DNA from: Deltaproteobacteria bacterium | GTDB lineage: Bacteria; UBA10199; JACPAL01 | Assembly: GCA_016180855.1 (NCBI GenBank) | Contig: JACPAL010000009.1 | Coordinates: 62,001-126,000 of the forward strand | Reading direction: 5' to 3' | DNA length: 64,000 nt | Shown here: piece after piece, positions 15,137-26,405 of the stretch | Layout: every line of letters begins with the position of its first letter | Numbering within the stretch: position 1 is the first letter of the stretch | Notes under the pieces: generated by a model | Seen by the model: the letters and a program-made list of their open reading frames with translations, nothing else | Told to the model about the DNA's origin: nothing | Databases searched by the model: none | Position numbers and translations under genes: made by a program

Positions 15137-16995
15137 GCCGACGATCCTCCCGGGACAGTGTGGAGGAGCTGGAAGAAAAAATCCGACACCACAACCGGCT
15201 CTATTTTGAAAAAAATGCGCCGGTCATTTCCGACCCGGACTTTGACAGCCTCGTTCGTAAACTTAAAAAAATAAGGCCGGGCTCGCCGGTTTTATCCGAA
15301 ATTCCCGCCGATTTCTCTGTTCAAGAAAAAGAGTTCAAGAAGGTGACTCACTTAAGTCCGATGCTCTCTCTCGATAAAGGATATTCTGAGCAAGAGGTTC
15401 TGGAGTGGGCCGGAAAGTTTGACGGAGATCTGATCGCCTCCCCCAAGATTGACGGTTGTGCAACGGAACTCCGCTACAATGAAAAGGGGGAGTTGTTTTT
15501 GGCGGCAACGCGTGGTGACGGGATGGTCGGGGAGGAGATCACGCCAAATGCCCGAATGATTTTGGATATCCCGCAAAAAATCTCGCCATTTCGTGGGGGG
15601 CTGGAGATACGCGGTGAAATCTATATGCGGCTTTCTGTCTTTGAGAAATATAAAAAGGAGTTTGCCAATCCACGCAACCTCGCAGCTGGTGCGATCAAGC
15701 AGAAGAACCCACGAAAGACCTCTCAATACAGCCTCTCATTTTTTGGTTATGATGTCTTGGGGACCCCTTTTGAAACCGAGGCCGAAAAGATCCGCCTTTT
15801 AAAATTGTTTCGCTTTCCGACCGTTGAGATGCGGGGAGTGGTGAAGACAAAAATTCAAGAGATGTTTGACTATTTTCTCTCCAAACGGGCCACTCTTGAT
15901 TATGAGACCGATGGCGTTGTCTTTAAAGTCAATCGCATTGATGAGCAGAAGCGGCTTGGATTTACCGCCCATCACCCGCGTTTTGCAATTGCCTACAAGT
16001 TTCAGGGGGATTCAGGGATAACTACCTTAGAAGAGGTGGAGTGGTCTGTTGCGCGGTCGGGGACGATCACGCCGGTGGGTGTCGTTCGGCCAGTGGAACT
16101 TTCCGGTGCGATGGTGAGCCGTGTCTCTCTCCACAACTATGGTCTTATGAAGGCGTTAGGTCTTAGACGTGGTTCGAAGGTTTTGATGACACGGCGGGGC
16201 GGGGTCATTCCAAAGCTGGAATCGGTTGTTGAGGCGGGACGGGGGGGGCCTTTTATGCCTCCGAAGAGATGCCCCTCGTGCTCTCTGGCGACAGAAGTTC
16301 GAGATGATTTTCTCTACTGCACTAATCCAAAAGGATGTCGAAAGACAAAAATGGAGGAGTTGGAACATTTCATCAAGGTGATCGAGTGCGACGGCTTTGG
16401 CGAAAAACTGATCGTCCAGCTTTATGACAACGGTTTTGTGAAGGATCCCTCTGATTTCTTCCACCTTAAAAAAGAGGATCTTCTGGAGCTGGAGCGGATG
16501 GGTGATGTTCTTGCCACGAAACTGATTGGAAATATTCAGGCAAGACGTGAGCTCCCCCTCGATCTGTTTCTCAGATCCTTGGGAATCCGGGAGCTGGCGA
16601 AACACACCTCAAAAATTCTCGTCAGGGAGTTCAAGACGCTCGATTGTATTCTGGCAGTGACTGAGGAAGAGCTCTCGGCGATCCATACCATTGGTCCTGT
16701 CATTGCACGGGAGGTCGTGGAGGGGTTGAAGTTAAGGAAGGGGTTACTTGAGAGATTGTTGAAGTATGTAAATGTAAGGGCGCCGCTTGCTGCACCCAAG
16801 GAAGGAGTCCAGTCAGCAGGATCCCTACAAAATAAAAAATTCCTCTTTACGGGCTCTCTTCTCTCCATGGAGCGCCCCAAGGCGGAAAAATTAGTTGAAC
16901 GTTTGGGTGGAGAGATCGCGAGTGGTGTGACGAAAGACCTCGATTATCTCGTGGTCGGTGATGGGGGCGGTGCCGGGTCTAAACTGGAGAAATAA
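15133..16995 (+). CDS. ligA: NAD-dependent DNA ligase, C-terminally shortened
   Basis: 620 residues (family 660-690). Domains in order: Ia NAD-binding, adenylation domain with the AMP-accepting Lys105 in KIDG, OB-fold, four-Cys zinc finger (CPSC...C...C, about 378-400), HhH repeats (about 420-545) and BRCT (about 570-620). The BRCT stops at ...GSKLEK followed by TAA, while the expected last strand and helix are still readable in another frame (16992-17048). The cause is probably a small deletion. Loss of part of BRCT is usually tolerated in LigA, so ligase activity is likely. An in-frame palindromic element encodes residues about 550-566 between HhH and BRCT. Confidence 0.95.
   Translation: MSRRSSRDSVEELEEKIRHHNRLYFEKNAPVISDPDFDSLVRKLKKIRPGSPVLSEIPADFSVQEKEFKKVTHLSPMLSLDKGYSEQEVLEWAGKFDGDLIASPKIDGCATELRYNEKGELFLAATRGDGMVGEEITPNARMILDIPQKISPFRGGLEIRGEIYMRLSVFEKYKKEFANPRNLAAGAIKQKNPRKTSQYSLSFFGYDVLGTPFETEAEKIRLLKLFRFPTVEMRGVVKTKIQEMFDYFLSKRATLDYETDGVVFKVNRIDEQKRLGFTAHHPRFAIAYKFQGDSGITTLEEVEWSVARSGTITPVGVVRPVELSGAMVSRVSLHNYGLMKALGLRRGSKVLMTRRGGVIPKLESVVEAGRGGPFMPPKRCPSCSLATEVRDDFLYCTNPKGCRKTKMEELEHFIKVIECDGFGEKLIVQLYDNGFVKDPSDFFHLKKEDLLELERMGDVLATKLIGNIQARRELPLDLFLRSLGIRELAKHTSKILVREFKTLDCILAVTEEELSAIHTIGPVIAREVVEGLKLRKGLLERLLKYVNVRAPLAAPKEGVQSAGSLQNKKFLFTGSLLSMERPKAEKLVERLGGEIASGVTKDLDYLVVGDGGGAGSKLEK
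16778..16828 (+). repeat. Palindromic element, octamer-loop family, in ligA
   Basis: Hairpin 1: GGGCGC (16778-16783), loop CGCTTGCT, GCACCC (16792-16797). Hairpin 2: GGAGTCC (16804-16810), loop AGTCAGCA (16811-16818), GGATCCC (16819-16825), then TAC. Stems have one mismatch each plus a G-U. The two loops are nearly complementary to each other (GCTTGCT against AGCAAGC-type). It is read in frame as R-A-P-L-A-A-P-K-E-G-V-Q-S-A-G-S-L. Confidence 0.8.
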
Positions 16996-17048
16996 AAATT
17001 ATTTCTGAGGGGGAGTGGAGAAAAATCGTCGATTCCAGTCCCGCTTAA
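16992..17048 (+). pseudogene. Out-of-frame remnant of the ligA BRCT end
   Basis: Frame 3 reads I-K-I-I-S-E-G-E-W-R-K-I-V-D-S-S-P-A-stop, which fits the normal end of a LigA BRCT domain (KKLG-I-x-I-I-S-E-x-E-W/F). About five residues that should join it to ...GSKLEK are missing. Confidence 0.75.
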
Positions 17049-17794
17049 TGACTTAAGGAGTGTTTTTCTAGCTTTTCCTTCGCTATCTCCCAGAGGATAT
17101 GTCCTTTTTCCTGTCCCTTGTCTGGGACAAAAAAGAACCCACTCTCTCTTACTTTGTTGACCCCCCAGGCAGCGGCCATACCGGCTAACAGAGAGATGCC
17201 AGAAAATCTCTGAAGAGGCTTCACGAGAAAGAAAACGGCTGTTGTGCCAATTGCGGCGATATTGGCGTACATCAGCATACCAAAATCGAGCATGAGCACC
17301 TCCCCGGCATACGAAGGGGAGTCGTGGGAGAGATGATAGGCTGCCTTCATCAACGGATAGACCATCCCGATGGCAGAACCGATCACGATGGCGGCGACCA
17401 TTCGCTGGCCATTCAGTCTGTCTAGCTTTCCGATTGTTGCCTTAAGAGATTCCAGAAGCGGCGGACGATGTTTTCCTCCCTGTACGAGTGCTTTATGAAG
17501 TTCTTCCGCTGTATCAAGTTTGGCAATCCATCGGAAGACGTTGCTCGAGTCAAGAGGGGAATGGAGGCGGGGGACAATATTCCCCAACGCCCTAAAAGGA
17601 CCGCGGAATCGGGCATCGTAGGAGTAGGGGAAAACAAAATCAAACAGATGGGTCATTCCATAGTAAGGTCCCAAGTGATTATTGACAACCCGTTGTTGGA
17701 GTCGATCAAACAGGAGGTTCGTCAGAAATCCCCCTATGAGAGGTGAGGCGACGACATGCGGAGTAAAATTTCGTTCATTATTAATGTTCTGCAT
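17045..17794 (-). CDS. Hypothetical membrane protein
   Basis: Unrecognised 249-residue protein. The N-terminal half is soluble (HVVASPLIGGFL, then a segment with HLFDFVFPYSYDARF), and the C-terminal half has three likely membrane helices (about 134-150, 165-190 and 200-215). No catalytic motif is obvious. The stop lies within the out-of-frame ligA remnant (17045-17048), so the two genes end tail to tail. Amino acid composition is ordinary and there is no sign of an insertion. Confidence 0.65.
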   Translation of the reverse strand: MQNINNERNFTPHVVASPLIGGFLTNLLFDRLQQRVVNNHLGPYYGMTHLFDFVFPYSYDARFRGPFRALGNIVPRLHSPLDSSNVFRWIAKLDTAEELHKALVQGGKHRPPLLESLKATIGKLDRLNGQRMVAAIVIGSAIGMVYPLMKAAYHLSHDSPSYAGEVLMLDFGMLMYANIAAIGTTAVFFLVKPLQRFSGISLLAGMAAAWGVNKVRESGFFFVPDKGQEKGHILWEIAKEKLEKHSLSH

Positions 17795-17954
17795 TTCGAC
17801 CCGCTTGTTCGGTCTATCAGAAGGAACAGTTGCGGCAAAAATATCTATCGATCGGTTAACGCAAACATTTTTTGTAGAGGTTTCAAGGCGGCGAGGCGGA
17901 CTTCTTCAGAGATCGTGATCTCCGGTTTTAAATCGCGGAGACAGAGGTAGACTT

Positions 17955-18066
17955 TTTCAAGCGTGTTTTTCTTCATGTGGGGACATTCATTGCAGGCGCA
18001 GTTGCCATCGTTTCAAGCGTGTTTTTCTTCATGTGGGGACATTCATTGCAGGCGCAGTTGCCATCG
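17955..18066. repeat. Perfect 56-bp tandem duplication at the 3' end of nadA
   Basis: Bases 17955-18010 and 18011-18066 are identical copies, beginning TTTCAAGCG and ending GCCATCG. 56 is not a multiple of 3, so the reading frame shifts inside the second copy read. Confidence 0.98.
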
Positions 18067-18824
18067 GGCGGCGCCGGGATCAGTTTTTTGCCGGGGGCCA
18101 TCTTTTCCATTTGGTGAAGGATGCCGGCTTCGGTGACAACAATAAACTCTTCGGAGCTGCTTTCCTGTACGTACTGGAGCAATTTTGAGGTGGAACCGAT
18201 AAAGTTGGCGTGCTGGAGGATCCTTTCTTCACATTCCGGATGGGCAATGACCTTGGACTGAGGGTATCGCTCTTTGAGTTGAACAAGCTTTTTCTCACTG
18301 AAAATTTCATGGACGATGCAGGTCCCGTTCCAAAGAACCATCGGACGGTTCAGTTTTTTGATCAAATAGGTGCCCAGATTTTTGTCTGGCGCAAAAATGA
18401 TCGGTTTATTTTTAGGAATCTGGGCAACGATTTTTTCTGCATTGGACGAGGTGCAGATGATATCGCTCAACGCCTTAATTGCGGCGGTGCAATTGATGTA
18501 AGAGATGACGATATGATCCGGATATTTTGATTTAAAGGCGCTGAACTGGTCGGGAGGACAACTGTCGGCCAGCGAACAGCCAGCCTCCAGGTCTGGGACA
18601 ACCACCTTTTTTGTGGGGTTCAGGATCTTGGCGGTCTCTGCCATGAAGTGGACGCCGGCAAAGACGATAATATCGGCATTGGTTGCCTGGGCCCGTCGGG
18701 CAAGTCCCAGGCTGTCTTCTACGGTGTCGGCCAGGTCCTGAATCTCCGATTCCTGATAAAAGTGGGCCAGCAGAACGGCGTTTCGTTGCGTCTTGAGACG
18801 GCTAATCTCCTCATAAAGGTCCAT
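17973..18824 (-). CDS. nadA: Quinolinate synthase, frameshifted at C-terminus
   Basis: Condenses iminoaspartate with dihydroxyacetone phosphate to quinolinate in NAD synthesis, using a [4Fe-4S] cluster. Visible motifs are LLAHFYQ near the start, the [10 protein letters not shown] cysteine (about 83), WNGTCIVHE (about 170), AHPECEE, and the last cluster Cys in [14 protein letters not shown] 18824 (MDLYEEI) is chosen because family proteins begin near there; an upstream ATG at 18932 would overlap the aminopeptidase gene. The 56-bp duplication makes the protein end in [12 protein letters not shown]. Without it the frame would continue K-V-Y-L-C-L-R-D... for 36 residues to a stop at 17845-17847. 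All three cluster Cys remain. No nadB or nadC is nearby. Confidence 0.93.
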   Translation of the reverse strand: MDLYEEISRLKTQRNAVLLAHFYQESEIQDLADTVEDSLGLARRAQATNADIIVFAGVHFMAETAKILNPTKKVVVPDLEAGCSLADSCPPDQFSAFKSKYPDHIVISYINCTAAIKALSDIICTSSNAEKIVAQIPKNKPIIFAPDKNLGTYLIKKLNRPMVLWNGTCIVHEIFSEKKLVQLKERYPQSKVIAHPECEERILQHANFIGSTSKLLQYVQESSSEEFIVVTEAGILHQMEKMAPGKKLIPAPPDGNCACNECPHMKKNTLETMATAPAMNVPT

Positions 18825-18868
18825 GTCAAAAAAGTATCCCTTTTTGGGCGGCCCTGTAAAGGGGGTGG

Positions 18869-21577
<2,709 letters not shown>

Positions 21578-21785
21578 GCTTAACTCCCCCATTGAGTCCC
21601 GAAATATAATTTTTTAAAGGCGCTTAGGCAAGTTTTCTATTCGCTCGCGCGGAGTGAACGGGATTCAAGACGCGTGCAATGCGTGGTTTCCAAGTGTCAC
21701 GGGCTTGTCCGTGGGCATCTACTTGCAGATGGACCAGCCGTTTTATTGACAAATTGCTTTCATTTTTTGATAGGGAGGGGTGACT
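21578..21785. other. Divergent intergenic region
   Basis: About 200 bases between two divergent lipoprotein genes. It holds a small hairpin CACGG-GCTTGT-CCGTG (about 21698-21713) and a TTGACA box (21746-21751) upstream of the plus-strand gene without a convincing -10. No RNA gene is evident. Confidence 0.4.
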
Positions 21786-22118
21786 ATGAGATTGTCTGCA
21801 AGAACGGCCCTCCTTTTGATCCCTTTACTGTTCGTCGTCTCTGGCTGCGGGGGACGCACCCCTTCTCCCGAAACGTCCCAGAGGGTAATCGCCAAGACGT
21901 TTAAAAAATATGGCAAGAAGTACAACGAGACCGACTTTGGGAAATATGCGATTGATCGTGTCGAGGTGGCCCATACCGAAGAGCTTCAAAGCAAACTCGC
22001 CTCGGTGGAGACCTTTATCTATTTGAATGAGGGACCTGTCTATCGGGTCCGTTCAACCTTGGTAAAGAAGGCGTTCGGGTGGAGGCATCGGTCGTGGGAA
22101 AATTTGGGCAAGCGGTAG
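21786..22118 (+). CDS. Small lipoprotein, unknown
   Basis: Unrecognised 110-residue protein with a lipoprotein signal: MRLSARTALLLIPLLFVVSGC, lipid-anchored Cys at 21. The mature part is basic and folds with a Y-G-K-K-Y-N-E-T-D-F segment and probable beta strands (VEVAHTEELQ, ETFIYLNEGPVYRVR). The ATG at 21786 is chosen over GTG 21780 because AGGGAGGGG lies at normal spacing from it. A hairpin with a U-run follows. It stands alone between divergent and convergent genes. Confidence 0.75.
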   Translation: MRLSARTALLLIPLLFVVSGCGGRTPSPETSQRVIAKTFKKYGKKYNETDFGKYAIDRVEVAHTEELQSKLASVETFIYLNEGPVYRVRSTLVKKAFGWRHRSWENLGKR

Positions 22119-22136
22119 ATCCACTCTCAAAAACAG

Positions 22137-22162
22137 ATGTACTCCCCAGGAGTACATTTTTT
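22137..22162 (+). terminator. Rho-independent terminator after the small lipoprotein gene
   Basis: ATGTACTC (22137-22144), loop CCCAG, GAGTACAT (22150-22157), then six T. A perfect 8-bp stem placed 19 bases after the stop. Confidence 0.85.
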
Positions 22163-22193
22163 ACCTGCAGAGGCCATTTAAGAAGAACTTTTT

Positions 22194-22230
22194 ACCTAAA
22201 TTCCTCCGTCAGGAACTGCGAAATTTAGGT
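22194..22230. repeat. Inverted repeat between convergent genes
   Basis: ACCTAAATT (22194-22202) and AATTTAGGT (22222-22230), 19-base loop. It may terminate the ATPase gene that ends at 22278, or stem from a mobile remnant. Confidence 0.45.
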
Positions 22231-22277
22231 TGGTAGCAACAAACTATTCAGTTAACAAAAGGAGTTTTCAGGGCTCT

Positions 22278-23441
22278 TCATTCAAATTCTCCAGCCCAGA
22301 GTTTATCCAGGAAGAGATCGAAAGGAAGGATATGAACCCCTTCTGAAAAACGGGGCTTGATAGATGGGTCGTTCAGACAGACAAGTATATAATATTTCAA
22401 TTTTTTTTCTTCCTGAAGCGCTTTAAGTCCTTTTAAATCGGAGGAGTTGATATTTTTCTTTGCCTTTACTTCGATGGCGATTTTGTCAGCCAGGATGAAA
22501 TCAACCTCGAATCCCGATTGACTCCTCCAATAATTTAGATCTCCCACGCGCCTATAATCCGAAAAGGTTCTGAGCTCGTGGAAAAGATAGGTTTCGAAGG
22601 CATCGCCAAACTCAGGCGTCCCAAAGTTTAAATGAGAACGATGTTGTAGAAAGCGAACAACGCCGCTATCAAAAAAATAAAATTTATCAGTCGCTGTTGG
22701 TTTTCTCTTTTGGCTTTTTTTCCAGGGGTGCAGTGGAAAGGCAATCAATGTATCTTTTAGAATTTCGAAGTATTCATGGATCGTGCTTCTAGGAACTTGA
22801 GCATCATTGCCTATCTCCGTAAAATTGATCAACTTGGCATTGCAAAGTGCCGCAACTTCCAAAAAACGGCTGAATGCAGGGATATTCCTTGTGAGACCTT
22901 CTGAAGCAATCTCCTCCTTTAAATAATTGCTGGCATAACTTTCCAAATCCTCGTCTGGGGAATTCGAAAAATAAATAGAGGGAAGGAGGCCAACGTTTAA
23001 GGCCCTTGAAAGATCGAATTTGGAACCAAGCTCCTTGTAAATAAAAGGATGGAGCATACGAGAGCGGGCTCGGCCTCCCAATAAATTGGCGCCGCCACGT
23101 CTTAGTTTACGGGCACTGGAACCTGTCAGCAAGAAATGTATTCTTCTTTCTTCGATGAGCAGGTGGACTTGGTCCAGTAAATGAGGAAGTTTCTGGATCT
23201 CATCAATAACCACGATTTTGGCCTCTCTTGGGATTTCCTCTTTGAGAAGATGGGGGGAGTGGCTTAATTTCAAAAAAGTGGGGCTATCAAGAAGGTTATA
23301 GAAAGGGACATCTTGAAAGATATGATGAATAAGACTCGTTTTTCCTGTTTGTCTGGGTCCAAAGAGAAAACACGATTTTTCCTTTAAAATCGAAAAGATA
23401 TCGATAAATCGCGTGATATACTGGGGTGTATTATTTGACAT
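22278..23441 (-). CDS. AAA ATPase with DUF4143 domain
   Basis: 387 residues. The N-terminal AAA domain has Walker A FGPRQTGKTS (about 27-36), Walker B VVIDEIQ (about 76-82) and sensor LLTGSSARKL. The C-terminal DUF4143 part has a winged-helix segment and a restriction-nuclease-like motif: GFEVDFIL...IAIEVKAKK (about 313-333). This widespread family is often strain-specific and patchily distributed; its function is not established, with toxin-antitoxin or defence roles suggested by context in some genomes. Codon use is somewhat more AT-rich than the neighbours, and the gene is flanked by inverted repeats, which fits acquisition by transfer. Confidence 0.9.
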   Translation of the reverse strand: MSNNTPQYITRFIDIFSILKEKSCFLFGPRQTGKTSLIHHIFQDVPFYNLLDSPTFLKLSHSPHLLKEEIPREAKIVVIDEIQKLPHLLDQVHLLIEERRIHFLLTGSSARKLRRGGANLLGGRARSRMLHPFIYKELGSKFDLSRALNVGLLPSIYFSNSPDEDLESYASNYLKEEIASEGLTRNIPAFSRFLEVAALCNAKLINFTEIGNDAQVPRSTIHEYFEILKDTLIAFPLHPWKKSQKRKPTATDKFYFFDSGVVRFLQHRSHLNFGTPEFGDAFETYLFHELRTFSDYRRVGDLNYWRSQSGFEVDFILADKIAIEVKAKKNINSSDLKGLKALQEEKKLKYYILVCLNDPSIKPRFSEGVHILPFDLFLDKLWAGEFE

Positions 23442-23492
23442 ATATTTCGTCGTTTAAAGTATAAAATGACGACATAGTTGTCAAATTAATTT

Positions 23493-23535
23493 ATCCGCCT
23501 CCGCCAGAAAACCCTGCCGTCTTGCGGCGGAGCTT
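23493..23535. repeat. Inverted repeat downstream of comEC
   Basis: CTCCGCC (about 23496-23502) and GGCGGAG (about 23524-23530) with a loop containing CCCTGCCGTC. It may act as a terminator structure for comEC, although no clear U-run follows. Confidence 0.45.
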
Positions 23536-23547
23536 CATTTCCCCTTT

Positions 23548-25836
23548 TCACCTTTGTCGATAGGTCTCCAATTCGATATTTTCACCATCCGACCGGAAGG
23601 TAATCGCCCCGTTAAGATCTGTCCTTAAAACCTGAATCCCCCGCCTTTTGTATTTCTCGAGTACCCCTTCGTGGGGGAAATGAAACATGTTCCGTTCCTG
23701 AAGACTCACGATGGCATATTGCGGTGAGATCTTGTCAATCAACGGGACAGAACTTGATGTCCTGCTGCCGTGGTGGGGGATCTTGAGGACCGTGGAGCGG
23801 AGATTCCGAGGGAGCGAGACGAGTTCCTCCTCGGCCTCCCTCTCGATGTCTCCGGCAAAGAGAAAGCTGGTCTTCCCATGAACGACCCGAAGGACGAGAC
23901 AGTTGTTGTTAATCCCTCCCTTGTAGAGCAGTTTTTCCGGATGGAGTACCTCCAACAGAACGGAATCGATACTTGTCTTTAAAGGGGCACTGACCTGCCT
24001 CAACGGGATCCCCTTGTCATTCAATGTCTCCATTAACCGATCAAAGGTCTGATCGGGGAACCGCTGCCCATTCCACCAGAATTCGCCGATCGGAAAAGAA
24101 GCGGTAACAGCCTTGAGTCCGCCATAATGGTCCGGATGTGGATGGGAGAGGATGACAAGATCGAGCTTTCGGATACCCCGCTGTTTGAGATAGGGGACAA
24201 CCACTTCAGCGCCAACATCAAAGAGGACCGGCCTGCCGGGGATCAGAAAACCTCCCCCGTCAATGAGGATCGTTTTTCCCTGCGGTGTCTGGAGCAGGGC
24301 TGCATCCCCCTGACCCACATCGATGAAAGTGACCTCGAGTTGTCTTGATAAAATTTTTGGGATCGGAATGAAACCCAGACAAAGCAGGAGGGAGAGGAGC
24401 AGGGCCGGGCGGCGAAAGCGGGAGGAGTGGAGGGAGAAGATCGCGAGCAGAATGATGCCATAAACGAGCAGGGCTTCTCCCTGTGTAGGGTATAATTCAA
24501 GGACGACGGACCAGGAGGCTGCCTTTTGGATCAGGTCGAGAAAGATTCCTGAGAACAGTCCTGTGAGCTGGAGCAAGGAAGTCCCAACGGAAGGGAGGAG
24601 CAGAGAGAAAGGCAGTGCAATCCCGGAGGCGATCAGGAGGACGCCCGTTGCTGGCACGGCCCAGAGGTTTGTGAGGAGGCCATTGAGTGGGAAGGTATGG
24701 AATTGAAGGGCAATCAGCGGGGCGGTCCCGATCGTAGCGGCTATGGAAAGAAGAGAGGGGGACAGGATCCATTTCTTTAACCAGGTGGGGATCTGTTTCA
24801 TCTCTCTCAATTTACAAATAATCGGCTGTGCCAAAAGGAGCATCGCAAGGACCGCGAGGAACGAAAGCTGGAGGGAGAGGCCGAAAAGGGTGGAACGGTC
24901 CATGAGGAGGAGAAAAAGAACGGCGGCCGCCAGGGCGGTGTAGGGATCAAAACGTCTCTTAAGACAAAAAGCAGTGACGAGCAGGATCGTCATGATAACC
25001 GCCCTGACGGCGGAAGGGGGTGAACCGGCCAACAAAAGATAAAAGATAATCGGAGGGAGAGAGAGGAGTAATGAGAGCCGTCGGATAGAGAGGAGCAACA
25101 TCAATCTCTCGGATCGTCGGAAGAGCATGAGAAAAATTCCAACAGTCACCAGGAACAACAGGCCTATATGTTGCCCCGAGATTGCGATCAGATGGGCGGT
25201 GCCTGTCTTGCGAAACGCCTCCCACAGTTCCGGTGTAAAGTTGGTCCGATCTCCCAGAAGAAGTGCCTTCAGAAAAGCGGCGGCCCTCTGATCGGGAATT
25301 GTTTCTATTTTTTCTGCCAACCGAAGGCGCAACCTTTCCCAAATTTCTACGGAGGGGGAAGGGGAGGGGAGGCGCTCCAATGCATGAGGAGGAATGAATC
25401 CCGTCAAAAAAATATTTTTTCTCTCCAATTCTCTTCGGTAATCAAAGCCGCCCGGATTTTGATAGTGAGTCGGTCGTTTTAGTTGGGCTTCAAATCGGAT
25501 CCGGTCGCCCCTCTTGAGGGCTGGAACGGGATTCTCCCCTTCCATTCCGATGGTGAGCAGGAGTTTCTCTCCCGGTACTGCCGTAAGGAGACTTGCCTCA
25601 AAACGGAGGCCGGATCGTGCCGGTTGTGGGGTGGAGAGGAGCTCGGCCTCATAGGTCTGTTTTTTTTCGAGGAGGGGGGTGAACGCTTCTGGAAAAGGGG
25701 GGAAGAGACGGGAGTCAATCGCCCACAGGGTTGCCACGAGACAGCAGGCGAGGAGAACGAGAATCCTCCGGGGTCTTGCCCAGGTCATCCGAAATTTCGT
25801 CGTAAAGTCTTTGGACCATGCCACGAATCTTTTCAT
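23548..25836 (-). CDS. comEC: ComEC/Rec2 DNA uptake channel protein
   Basis: 762-residue inner-membrane protein that moves single-stranded DNA into the cytoplasm during natural transformation. In order: N-terminal helices, an OB-like soluble DUF4131 region, the Competence domain (about 190-450) with FLKALLLGDR and LIAISGQHIGLLF, and a C-terminal metallo-beta-lactamase domain with ILSHPHPDHYGG (HxHxDH). GGGGAG before Met 25836 supports that start; ATG 25863 and 25788 are alternatives. It overlaps the upstream hypothetical gene by about 120 bases on the same strand. No other competence genes are in the window. Confidence 0.92.
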   Translation of the reverse strand: MKRFVAWSKDFTTKFRMTWARPRRILVLLACCLVATLWAIDSRLFPPFPEAFTPLLEKKQTYEAELLSTPQPARSGLRFEASLLTAVPGEKLLLTIGMEGENPVPALKRGDRIRFEAQLKRPTHYQNPGGFDYRRELERKNIFLTGFIPPHALERLPSPSPSVEIWERLRLRLAEKIETIPDQRAAAFLKALLLGDRTNFTPELWEAFRKTGTAHLIAISGQHIGLLFLVTVGIFLMLFRRSERLMLLLSIRRLSLLLSLPPIIFYLLLAGSPPSAVRAVIMTILLVTAFCLKRRFDPYTALAAAVLFLLLMDRSTLFGLSLQLSFLAVLAMLLLAQPIICKLREMKQIPTWLKKWILSPSLLSIAATIGTAPLIALQFHTFPLNGLLTNLWAVPATGVLLIASGIALPFSLLLPSVGTSLLQLTGLFSGIFLDLIQKAASWSVVLELYPTQGEALLVYGIILLAIFSLHSSRFRRPALLLSLLLCLGFIPIPKILSRQLEVTFIDVGQGDAALLQTPQGKTILIDGGGFLIPGRPVLFDVGAEVVVPYLKQRGIRKLDLVILSHPHPDHYGGLKAVTASFPIGEFWWNGQRFPDQTFDRLMETLNDKGIPLRQVSAPLKTSIDSVLLEVLHPEKLLYKGGINNNCLVLRVVHGKTSFLFAGDIEREAEEELVSLPRNLRSTVLKIPHHGSRTSSSVPLIDKISPQYAIVSLQERNMFHFPHEGVLEKYKRRGIQVLRTDLNGAITFRSDGENIELETYRQR

Positions 25837-26356
25837 GCTCCGGACTCCCCAAAAGATACCCAAGCTTGTCTCGAATCCCCTTCAAAAACTGGCGTGCCTT
25901 CTCCGTTCTTCTGGCGCGGTAGAGCGCCAAAAAAGAGTGAACATTAATCCGATTCAAAATCAGTTGTCCATTCTCAATCGAGTAGGTGAGCCCGCTTGTC
26001 TTCTGGTCGCAGACCTTTTTCAGGTGCCCCATGATTTTTCCGAGCAGCGCCTCGGCGATCGCCTCGAATTTGACGAATTGGTTCTGTTCGCGGGCCTGTT
26101 GGTTGACGACCTTCCGGTATTCGTCGATCCCCCCTGCAATTCCAAGCCAGGCCCTGATATCTGTTTTGTGGCTGTCCAGGAGTTTGTTGACGTCCTCCCC
26201 ATCCAGAAGGATTTTTCCGTCGGTGAAGCTCCAACGCATCCCGTCCCGGTAGTGGCTGAACTCCTTGTCGAGGATCGGGCGGATACCCTCTTCTGTTGAG
26301 GGGCCTACAGGCCGGCTGCCACGATCACGCGAGTCGATCCGGCGGGAGCGAACCAT
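25715..26356 (-). CDS. Hypothetical protein, unknown
   Basis: Unrecognised 213-residue soluble, charged protein. The first 20 residues are Arg/Ser-rich and may be disordered. Then comes a regular alpha/beta part with MRWSFTDGKILLDGEDVNKLL and, in the second half, YSIENGQLILNRINVHSFL, which looks like a repeated beta-turn-beta-helix motif (D/N-G-x-[IL]-x-[IL]-[DN]). The 3' end overlaps comEC by some 120 bases, unusually long for a same-strand overlap, so one of the two boundaries may be off. The conserved-looking internal repeat argues for a real gene. Confidence 0.6.
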   Translation of the reverse strand: MVRSRRIDSRDRGSRPVGPSTEEGIRPILDKEFSHYRDGMRWSFTDGKILLDGEDVNKLLDSHKTDIRAWLGIAGGIDEYRKVVNQQAREQNQFVKFEAIAEALLGKIMGHLKKVCDQKTSGLTYSIENGQLILNRINVHSFLALYRARRTEKARQFLKGIRDKLGYLLGSPEHEKIRGMVQRLYDEISDDLGKTPEDSRSPRLLSRGNPVGD

Positions 26357-26405
26357 AGGGTCGATCCTACCCTGTCTTGGGTCGGTTCGTCATTATGAAA
26401 ATAGG

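Noticed and set aside
17955-18066. CRISPR-like direct repeat
   Set aside because: Only two directly adjacent copies without spacers, located in nadA; it is a tandem duplication.
21746-21774. TTGACA upstream of the small lipoprotein gene as a promoter
   Set aside because: The matching -10 (GATAGG) is poor and overlaps the Shine-Dalgarno region.
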